The translations under genes and the position numbers were made by a program. DNA of 64,000 nt from CAWDPQ01 sp963804245 (GTDB lineage Bacteria; Acidobacteriota; Vicinamibacteria; Vicinamibacterales; 2-12-FULL-66-21): assembly GCA_963804245.1 (NCBI GenBank), contig CAWDPQ010000010.1, positions 248,001 through 312,000 on the forward strand, read 5' to 3'. Below the pieces are notes generated by a model, which saw nothing but the letters and a program-made list of their open reading frames with translations, searched no databases and was not told where the DNA came from. The stretch's first letter is position 1. Each line of letters opens with the position of its first letter. Shown piece after piece: positions 15,812-23,120 of the stretch.

Positions 15812-16656
15812 TTTCGAACTCCCTGCATATGTCCGAGCGCCGATTTCAGGTCGGTCGCCACATCCTCGGCTGTCTGCCAATTTGCGCCACGGGCATCCGG
15901 CCAGATGTTGTCGCAGACCGATGCGATGTCCGTTCGACACTTGAGCAGGCTGGAGATGAGGTCACGCAGATCGTCGACGTCGGCGCGTCGGTTGTGTTCT
16001 CCGAAAACCTCCCCAGGTCGATCCGAATCCCGGCGCCCAGCTCGGCGGCTGATCCACGAAGCTTCTATGGTCGGCCGCATTCCCATATCGAGCAACGCCG
16101 GCATACATCCGTTCGATGAAGCCACGATGATCACGTTGTGTGCCTTGATCGACCCGTGTGCCAGGCGACATCGGTGCAGCTCAGCGACACGTTCGCAGAT
16201 GTCAACGAGGACTTCGAGCCGCTCCCGGGATGGTCCGGACGCCGCGAAATACTGGTCGGCGGCAACGCCCGCGGCATACTCCGCGCACACGCAGGCGCGA
16301 CCCTCATTAGTAACAATCGTCTCAATCAGCCGCCCGGCACCACGCATGCGCGCACTGACGGGCAAGCGATCGAGGAGGTCGTGCATCAGCGGCAGGAATA
16401 TCTCAACGTCAACGGGCTGTTCGATTACTTTGACGGTTACGAAACGCTGGGGCTGTCGGACACGGCAGCCCAGGTAGACCGTGCCGTTCGGCCCACGGCC
16501 GATTGGTCCCAGCACACGGTATGCTTCACTCTCAATGACGAGGTCCGCCGCCGGCGCAGCTGGTTCGAGACCGATCCGTAGCAGGCACGCAGGACAAGCC
16601 TCCTCTTCCCAGCGTGTGCTGCCGACGTCAGCTCCGCAGTGCGCGCACGGCTTCAT
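15808..16656 (-). CDS. Pseudokinase with N-terminal zinc ribbon
   Basis: This 282-aa protein begins with a zinc-ribbon-like element (CAHCGADV ... CPACLL), followed by a Hanks-type kinase fold. The glycine loop (GPIGRGPNGTVYLG) and the strand-3 lysine (VTVKVI) are recognisable. The catalytic HRD loop reads HGSIKAHN, so the aspartate is replaced by Ser, and DFG reads DMG. It is therefore probably catalytically dead and acts as a scaffold or anti-sigma partner (inference). It overlaps the large kinase gene by 29 nt and the sigma-factor gene start by 4 nt, a strongly coupled set. Confidence 0.8.
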   Translation of the reverse strand: MKPCAHCGADVGSTRWEEEACPACLLRIGLEPAAPAADLVIESEAYRVLGPIGRGPNGTVYLGCRVRQPQRFVTVKVIEQPVDVEIFLPLMHDLLDRLPVSARMRGAGRLIETIVTNEGRACVCAEYAAGVAADQYFAASGPSRERLEVLVDICERVAELHRCRLAHGSIKAHNVIIVASSNGCMPALLDMGMRPTIEASWISRRAGRRDSDRPGEVFGEHNRRADVDDLRDLISSLLKCRTDIASVCDNIWPDARGANWQTAEDVATDLKSALGHMQGVRN

Positions 16657-19339
16657 GACGTCCCAGTGATGTTTTGGCGCCCATTGCGCCGTCGGCGCTC
16701 AGCGCTCGTTCGAGCTGCGTGAGGAAAGAGGGTGCGTCCTGTGGACGCTGGGAACTGTCGATGGCCAGGGCGCGGTCGAAGAATTGCGCAGAGTGCGGCC
16801 ACACCGACCGGAAAATCTCACCTGGCTCCCAGGTGACGTCGCCTGTCAGTCCCCCGAGCGACTGTAGCGGCGGAGCGACGGCGACCAACGCCAGCGTCCC
16901 CATCAGCATCTCGCGCGCGATGACAGCGAGACTCCAAATATCCCAACCGGGTGCGGGAAGCTCGCCGCGCAGATGTTCAGGCGCCATGTATGCGGGCGTA
17001 CCCAGGAGCACCCCGGGCCGGGTCCCAGTTCGCGTTGCCACCAATTCTCCCGAGACCATGAGCGGCTTGGCGATCCCGAAATCGAGGACCTTCGGAGTGG
17101 GTCCGGCCTTGCCGTCGACCAGGAAGATGTTCTCGGGTTTCAGGTCCCGGTGTACCAGCCTGAGGCGATGCGCCGCATCGACTGCTGCACACACTCCGGT
17201 GAGAATCAGCAGCATGGCGTCGGGCAGCAGTTCCGTCCCCACTTCGATTTCCTGCCGCAACGTTCGGCCGACCAGTCGTTCCATGACGAGGAACGGCTGG
17301 CGCGCGCCGACGGTGCCGAAGTCGTGGACAGTCACGACGTTGGGGTGCACGAGACGGGCGGCAAGTCTGGCTTCCTCGAAGAAGCGCTCAACCGCGCCGT
17401 CGGCGCTCGCCAGATCGTCGCGGACAACTTTGGCCGCGACCGTGCGATCGAGTGCCATGTCGTGTGCTTCGTAGATCGTCCCCATTCCGCCGGCCGCGAG
17501 ACGCCGGTCGAGACGATACCGCCCGGCAAGGGTTCGCGGTAGCTCGCGAATTGAGACATCCGTTCCGTCCCGTGTGCAGGTCCGGGTGCCACCATCGAAG
17601 CACTCACCACATTCCGGGCACTCCTCCAGCGTTGGCACGTTCACGTGTGCGACGGTGATCACCGGGAGAAGGGCGATGTTATGGGCAATCGTGACGAGGA
17701 CGTCGCGGTCGTCAGTCGAATAGGGTTCCTCCGACCGCTTCCGGCCGAGTGCAAGCAGTGCGTTGAGCGTTCCGCCGGGTCCGATCACGGGGACGATCAG
17801 GTCAATACCTCCATCCACGACGTACTGAATGTCGGCCTCGGTGAGCTGCATGACCTGGGAGCGATCCGAGTCGACAGATGTCTCGAGCGGTTGCTCCAGC
17901 ACGCGCGCGAGCGCGACGAGCTTGGATTCGGCGTGGAGATCTCCGAGCGCATGGGCGGCCGGAGCCGCCGCGATTGTCCGGTAAACCGGTTCGCGCGCAT
18001 CTCTGGCCAAGATGACAGCAAATTGCGGATGCATGGCCGCCTCGATCTTGGCAACGACGAGTGCAGCGACTCGATCGAGGCTGCCGCCGAGGCGGAGATG
18101 CTGCGCTACTTCGCGCAGAACGACGTATCCCTCGTGTCGCTCCCGAAAGAACCGGCGATCGATTGCGTCGAGCCATCGTTGTCGCCAGGCATACGCCGCG
18201 GTTGCAACCAGCGCGATGGCGAGATATGTCGTACCGCGACGCTGCAACACAGCCGCGATCGTTTCCTGCCGGTGGCGCAGAAGGTCCAGGGCAAGACACG
18301 TCGCCAGTACAGGTGGAACCGAGATCGCGGTCCAACGCGCCAGCGCATACCTGAGCCACTGCCGAATGATGAAGCTGACATCAAAAAGCCGATGGCGCAG
18401 GATCGCGTAGGTAATTGAGAGTGGTGCAGCGAGCATCGCAACTGCGGCGAATGCAATCGCCGGTGATTCAAAAAGAGACGACTTCAGGTCCGTACGCGGG
18501 GTGATCCAGTAATACGCGAACATCGGCAAGGCCGGAACCACTCCTGTGGCAATGCCGGCGACCACTGCGCGGAGCCGCCGGCGCTCGTTTACGTCATCGA
18601 TGCGTCGATAGTTGAAGAGGACAATGACCATCGCGGCGGCGAGCGACACGATCGTGACGCCGAACATCGCTGCTCCGGGTCCGACGCTTCTCAACGTCGT
18701 GCCGCCGTAGATGACATGCGCGAAGTTGTACAGCGGCAGTGCCAGCGCCGCCGCCGCAACAGCCCAGATGGCTGCCTGGACATATCCGGCATGCGGAATG
18801 CGCCGCGGGAATGCTGTGACGAACGTCAAGAGCACTGGTCCGATCGCGAGACTGCTCGCGTGCGGGAGCCACAGCAGCGCGCTGAGGGGCATCGGGATCG
18901 CGCTCCAGACAGACGCCAGCCGCATCGGCAGGGCGATAGTGAAGGTGGCGCAGGCCAGGAGAAACCACGATCCGGTCAGCGCAACTGGATCGCGCGGCCG
19001 CCGCCAGGCGACGAACAACGCGGCGATGAGCGTGAGGAGCTGAGCTCCGAGCGAGATGACGAGGATGATGCCCGCTTGCGTTCGCCAGTAACGCATGGGC
19101 GTCGGGCCCAGCCGCAAGGGCAGGGTCAGCACCGTCGTTCCGCGCGCGACGACGACGGGCATTGGCGTTCCCGTCTCGGTGATCGTGCCCAGCTCGCCCC
19201 GCGATCCACGCCCCGCGATCGTGACGTGGTTGAAGGCGAGAATTCGATCTCCTGCCTTCAGGCCCGCCGTCTCCGCCGGCGATCCGGGCGCCACTTCGGT
19301 GACCAGGACGCCTGATGACGACGAGCTCTCGTCGGCCAC
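16628..19339 (-). CDS. Sensor Ser/Thr kinase: PDZ, TM region, GAF, zinc ribbon, kinase
   Basis: The frame from a GTG at 19339 gives 903 residues. In order: a PDZ domain (about 8-78; VAPGSPAETAGLKAGDRILA), some seven to nine TM helices (about 87-375), a GAF-like domain (about 400-570), a zinc ribbon (CPECGECFDGGTRTCTRDG) and a C-terminal Hanks kinase. The kinase has Gly loop AAGGMGTIYEAH, Lys in VAAKVV, HRDLKPENIF and LDFGIAKP, so it should be active. The open frame continues upstream to about 19460 with a clearly coding hydrophobic segment (GWPPLWAVVVAASFCAYFLL) but no ATG, GTG or TTG, so the true N-terminus, a first TM helix, is probably longer than annotated. Confidence 0.88.
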   Translation of the reverse strand: MADESSSSSGVLVTEVAPGSPAETAGLKAGDRILAFNHVTIAGRGSRGELGTITETGTPMPVVVARGTTVLTLPLRLGPTPMRYWRTQAGIILVISLGAQLLTLIAALFVAWRRPRDPVALTGSWFLLACATFTIALPMRLASVWSAIPMPLSALLWLPHASSLAIGPVLLTFVTAFPRRIPHAGYVQAAIWAVAAAALALPLYNFAHVIYGGTTLRSVGPGAAMFGVTIVSLAAAMVIVLFNYRRIDDVNERRRLRAVVAGIATGVVPALPMFAYYWITPRTDLKSSLFESPAIAFAAVAMLAAPLSITYAILRHRLFDVSFIIRQWLRYALARWTAISVPPVLATCLALDLLRHRQETIAAVLQRRGTTYLAIALVATAAYAWRQRWLDAIDRRFFRERHEGYVVLREVAQHLRLGGSLDRVAALVVAKIEAAMHPQFAVILARDAREPVYRTIAAAPAAHALGDLHAESKLVALARVLEQPLETSVDSDRSQVMQLTEADIQYVVDGGIDLIVPVIGPGGTLNALLALGRKRSEEPYSTDDRDVLVTIAHNIALLPVITVAHVNVPTLEECPECGECFDGGTRTCTRDGTDVSIRELPRTLAGRYRLDRRLAAGGMGTIYEAHDMALDRTVAAKVVRDDLASADGAVERFFEEARLAARLVHPNVVTVHDFGTVGARQPFLVMERLVGRTLRQEIEVGTELLPDAMLLILTGVCAAVDAAHRLRLVHRDLKPENIFLVDGKAGPTPKVLDFGIAKPLMVSGELVATRTGTRPGVLLGTPAYMAPEHLRGELPAPGWDIWSLAVIAREMLMGTLALVAVAPPLQSLGGLTGDVTWEPGEIFRSVWPHSAQFFDRALAIDSSQRPQDAPSFLTQLERALSADGAMGAKTSLGRHEAVRALRS

Positions 19340-19707
19340 GAAGCCGGCATTCTCCGGGCGAGTGACGTCGCAGTAAACGAGGAGGAGGAAGTACGCGCAG
19401 AAGGAGGCGGCGACAACGACTGCCCAGAGCGGCGGCCAGCCGGCGCGTACGCGCCGATTTTCGACGGATTTGTCGAGGAATCACCGACAAGGTCACCTCC
19501 GCAAGTGACGCAGCCTGACTCGCGATGGCGACGTGTATCGAGGACGTCGACATTATAGCCCAGCTAGCGGCCAGCCTCCTTCACCCTTACTGAAGCAACC
19601 GCGCCAATTTGTTACCGGTAACGTTCCGCCTCCAATCCTTCAGCACACTCCTGAGCCCGCACTCGATGCGTGGCGCGTCAACACGTCCTCTCATCAGGAG
19701 ATTCCGT

Positions 19708-20652
19708 ATGCGCATCGCTTGTCGCACGATTCTGTCGCTGACTCTCGTTCTCTGCTGGGCGGCCACGGATACGGGGACGCTCAGGGCCGAAGACAAATTC
19801 CGCGTCGTTGTCTTCGGAGACAGCCTGTCCGACTCGGGTGGCAATCCCGCGCCCTCACCGCCGTACTTCGAGGGCCGGTGGTCGAACGGTTATACATACG
19901 CCGATGGTCTTGCGCCACGCTACGGTCTCGGTGACGCGCTCGAGCCTTCCTCAATCGCTGGCGGGGCGAACTATGCGCGCGCCGGCGCCCGCGTCACCGG
20001 CGCGAGCGGTGTCGTCGAACAGATCGCTTCTTACCTGCGCGACGTGCAGTGGAACGCGGACAAGCACACGCTGTACGTGGTGTTCATCGGTGGAAACGAC
20101 GTCAGGGACGGGCTGTTCAGCGCGTTTACGGATCCATCATTCAATCCGGCAGCCTTCGTGGACAGCCGACTTGCGGCGTTAGCGGTCACGCTGAACGGAC
20201 TCTCGGTGCTGGGCGGGCGAAACATCGCCGTGCTCGGTCTGCCGGATCTGTCGAAGCTTCCGGGACTGCCGCCTCAGGCGGCGCCCCTTGCGACGTTCAT
20301 GACTGTTCGGTTCAATGCCGGGCTGGCGCAGATTGTCAGAGGTCTCGACGAAGGCCGCGGACATGGGTATCTCGTCGACGTGTCAGCGCTCTTCGGTGAG
20401 ATATTGACGGATGCCGCCGGTGGCGGCGCGCGTTTCGGAATCACGAACGTGACGCAGCCCTGCCTCGTCGTATCCAACGGAGTTGTGATCGCCCAGTGTG
20501 CAAATCCCGATGCGTACCTCTTCTGGGATCCCATCCATCCGACAGCCCGCGTTCACGAAATCCTCGCTGACTACGTCGTCGAATCTGTCGCCGAAGCTCG
20601 TGAGGACGAAGAGGACGACGAGGAGGAGACGAACAGCCAACAGCGACCGTAG
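19708..20652 (+). CDS. Exported GDSL (SGNH) esterase/lipase
   Basis: The ATG at 19708 follows an AGGAG ribosome binding site and opens a signal peptide (SLTLVLCWAATDTGTLRAE), so I prefer it to the frame start at 19609. The 314-aa protein has block I VVVFGDSLSDSGG with the nucleophilic Ser, the oxyanion Asn in block III (FIGGNDVR), and the catalytic Asp/His in FWDPIHPTARVHE. This is the plant-like or autotransporter-passenger type of GDSL esterase, with no barrel domain attached. The C-terminus ends in an acidic tail (AREDEEDDEEET). The product probably hydrolyses ester bonds of lipids or polysaccharide acetyls in the periplasm. Confidence 0.88.
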   Translation: MRIACRTILSLTLVLCWAATDTGTLRAEDKFRVVVFGDSLSDSGGNPAPSPPYFEGRWSNGYTYADGLAPRYGLGDALEPSSIAGGANYARAGARVTGASGVVEQIASYLRDVQWNADKHTLYVVFIGGNDVRDGLFSAFTDPSFNPAAFVDSRLAALAVTLNGLSVLGGRNIAVLGLPDLSKLPGLPPQAAPLATFMTVRFNAGLAQIVRGLDEGRGHGYLVDVSALFGEILTDAAGGGARFGITNVTQPCLVVSNGVVIAQCANPDAYLFWDPIHPTARVHEILADYVVESVAEAREDEEDDEEETNSQQRP

Positions 20653-20716
20653 TTGAACTCTGTGAGCAGGCGTGAGGGGAGTCGCCGGCGGGCGGCTCCC
20701 GAAAGTTTCAAAATCT

Positions 20717-20782
20717 GCAAAGGGGACACTCAACTTTTCGGCAACTGTCCGAATTCGCGAAAAGGTGACTGTCCCCTTTTCA
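20717..20782. repeat. REP-like palindromic element in a convergent gap
   Basis: AAAGGGGACA at 20719-20728 is inverted at 20770-20780 (TGTCCCCTTTT), and the right copy is itself nearly palindromic (AAAAGGTGACTGTCCCCTTTT, 20760-20780). This AAAGGGGAC-type word is typical of REP elements mobilised by RAYT (Y1) transposases; no such transposase gene is in the window. The element sits between the ends of two convergent genes and touches the stop codon of the sulfatase gene, so it may also end transcription from both sides. Confidence 0.65.
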
Positions 20783-22996
20783 CGGGCGGAGCTCCGACAG
20801 CGTGCGGGCGATGTCCTCTTGCTTCGGATCGAGCCGCAGCGACTGGCGGAATGCCGCGACCGCCCCGGCCTTGTCGCCCACGGCCAATCGCGTCAGGCCC
20901 AGCCCGTTCAGCGCCATCGTCGACGCTGGATCGGCGTTGATCGCACGTTCGAAGTAGGGCAGAGCGTCGGTGGGGCGACCGGCCGACGCCAGCGCGCCGG
21001 CGAGATACAAGAGGGCTTCCGAATTCGACGCGTCGCGCTCGATCGCCTGCCGGAAGAGCGTCATCGCCTCGTCTCGACGCCCGCCACGCATCCGAATCAC
21101 GCCAAGCTTGGTCATAGCCGACACGTCGCCGGCGTCCAGTTCGACGATGCGTGCGTAGCGACTGCCTGCGGCGTCGAGATCCTCGCGAAGCAAGGCGAGG
21201 TCGCCCAGACGGCGAAGCGCCTCGATGTGATCGGGGACGAGCTTCAGCACTCGCTCGCACAGGGCCGAGGCTTCATCGTACTTGCGTTCCTGGATGCGGA
21301 CCTCGGCCAGCGAAATGAGCGGCTGCGGGAACGTCGGGTTCTCACGCTGCGCGCGTTCGAGGATCAGGCTCGCTTCCTCGAATCGTCCTGCGGATCGCAG
21401 GTTGTCGCCGAGCACGATTGCATCTTCAGGCGTCAGCTGTCCTTCCTTGTCGAGCACGCGCAGGTCGGCGATGGCGAGATCGTGACGTGCCGCGGCGGCG
21501 TAGGCGACGGCGCGCGTCCGCCGTGCCATGTACAGCCCGGGATCCTCCTGCAGCGCCGACGTCAGTTCGCGGATAGCGAGCTCCGGCTCCGTTCGTGCCG
21601 CCGACATGCCGCGGTTGAGTCGTGGCAAGAGCCGAATCCCATCCTTCGGGTCGCGCAGGGCGGCACCGGCGCGACGTACCGGACGACCACCGCTCGCGTA
21701 GCCGAGTGCACGCAGGCGCTCCGCTGCTTCGGGATCGACGGCTGGCGCTGCTGTGGCGGTCGGCGTGGGACGGCGCAACGCTACCTCGAGCTTGCCGCCC
21801 AAATCCTCGGCACGCGCCCGTTCATCCGCAGCGCGGTTCGTGGTCTCCGAAGGGTCCTTCTCCATGTCGTACAACTCTGGCTTCGGCGCCTTGATGAACT
21901 TGAAGCCAGACGCCCGCCACGCGTGCAACGGCGCCCATCCCAGCTCTACCTCGGAATAGAGAGATTCGGCGTACGTCGGCGCCTCTCCCATCTCGTGCCC
22001 GTCAATTGCGGGCTTGAGAGAACGTCCCTCCAAATCAGTGCGTTGCGGAAGGCCGGCGAGATCGGCAAGCGTCGGCAGCACGTCGATGGAGCGGGCGACC
22101 GTCTTCGACACGCGACCGGCCGGGATGAGCGGTCCGGCCATGACCCACGGCACGCGAATGGTCGCGTCATAGATGAAGATGCCGTGCGTGCCCTCGCCGT
22201 GTTCGCCGAGACTCTCGCCGTGGTCGGCGGTCACCAGCACCACGGTGCGCCCGGTTTCGTTCCGCTCATCGAGCGAGCGCATCAGGCGTCCGAGCTGCAG
22301 GTCCACGAACGCGATCTCTCCATCGTAAGGCGCCCGCTCGAAACGCTTGGCGAGGTCGCCCGGCGGCTCGTATGGCGCATGGGGATCGTAGTAGTGCACC
22401 CACAGAAACCAGGGAGCGGGCTGTCCGGCGGTGGGATTCGGAGATGCCAGCCAATGCAGCACGGCATCGGTCGTTGCATCCGCGAACCGCTCGACATACG
22501 GAGTGCGACGCCGGTCGTTCCCCTTGGGCAGACGGTCGTCGTACTTGTCGAATCCGCGATCGAACCCGAACCGGCGATCGAGCGGGAACCCGGAGACGAA
22601 CGCTGCAGTTCGATAGCCCGCCTGCCGAAAATCCTCTGCAGCCGTGCGTACTTGCGGTGTCAGGACGAATCCGCTGTTGTTGCGAAAGCCGTGGCCGAGC
22701 GGCGTCTGGCCGGTGAGAATCGAGGCGTGCGACGGTCCGGTCAAGGGCGCGTGAACGAGGGCTGTCTCGAAACGTATCCCACGGCCGGCCAGCGCGTCGA
22801 TGGTCGGTGTCGACGCGGCTTTGTAGCCGTAGGAGCCGACGCGGTCGGCGCGCAAGGTATCAATCGTGACGAGCAGCACGTTGGGCCGGGCTGCGGTACG
22901 AGCGGCCGGCGCCTGCGATTCGGACACGCTCCGCCGGCATCCGGCAGTCACGGTCAGCAGCGCCACGAGGATGATTGAAGAACTGAGAAGCCGCAT
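20780..22996 (-). CDS. Sulfatase-fold lipoprotein with TPR domain, Thr at the nucleophile position
   Basis: The ATG at 22996 gives a lipoprotein signal (VALLTVTAGCRRS); the product is 738 aa. The N-terminal 400 residues have the alkaline-phosphatase/sulfatase fold: VLLVTIDTLRAD metal motif, PLTGPSHASILTG active-site loop, VTADHGESLGEHGEGTHG, and a downstream LYDMEKDP. In true sulfatases the loop reads C-x-P-x-R with a Cys or Ser converted to formylglycine; here the aligned residue is Thr and the Arg is His. Thr is the nucleophile in phosphoethanolamine transferases and some phosphodiesterases. Five or so TPR units fill the C-terminus. Function: periplasmic hydrolase or transferase, substrate unknown. 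Confidence 0.85.
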   Translation of the reverse strand: MRLLSSSIILVALLTVTAGCRRSVSESQAPAARTAARPNVLLVTIDTLRADRVGSYGYKAASTPTIDALAGRGIRFETALVHAPLTGPSHASILTGQTPLGHGFRNNSGFVLTPQVRTAAEDFRQAGYRTAAFVSGFPLDRRFGFDRGFDKYDDRLPKGNDRRRTPYVERFADATTDAVLHWLASPNPTAGQPAPWFLWVHYYDPHAPYEPPGDLAKRFERAPYDGEIAFVDLQLGRLMRSLDERNETGRTVVLVTADHGESLGEHGEGTHGIFIYDATIRVPWVMAGPLIPAGRVSKTVARSIDVLPTLADLAGLPQRTDLEGRSLKPAIDGHEMGEAPTYAESLYSEVELGWAPLHAWRASGFKFIKAPKPELYDMEKDPSETTNRAADERARAEDLGGKLEVALRRPTPTATAAPAVDPEAAERLRALGYASGGRPVRRAGAALRDPKDGIRLLPRLNRGMSAARTEPELAIRELTSALQEDPGLYMARRTRAVAYAAAARHDLAIADLRVLDKEGQLTPEDAIVLGDNLRSAGRFEEASLILERAQRENPTFPQPLISLAEVRIQERKYDEASALCERVLKLVPDHIEALRRLGDLALLREDLDAAGSRYARIVELDAGDVSAMTKLGVIRMRGGRRDEAMTLFRQAIERDASNSEALLYLAGALASAGRPTDALPYFERAINADPASTMALNGLGLTRLAVGDKAGAVAAFRQSLRLDPKQEDIARTLSELRP

Positions 22997-23120
22997 CAGG
23001 TAATCGTTCGAAGCGTATCGGCAAACCACGACCAGCTCAAGCCGACGCGGAAAAACCGGTTGACAGCGGCCAAATTAAAGAAGGAAAGTCAGTTACTTCG
23101 GAGTCCATTAGAGGAGCACG

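Noticed and set aside
20672..22978. Plus-strand open frame of 768 codons
   Set aside because: Opposite the sulfatase/TPR gene, which has intact motifs, signal peptide and TPR pattern; the antisense text is Arg/Gly/His-rich with no family.
23060..23088. TTGACA at 23060 as promoter of the first TonB receptor
   Set aside because: At the proper 17-nt spacing the -10 hexamer would read GGAAAG, which has no resemblance to TATAAT.
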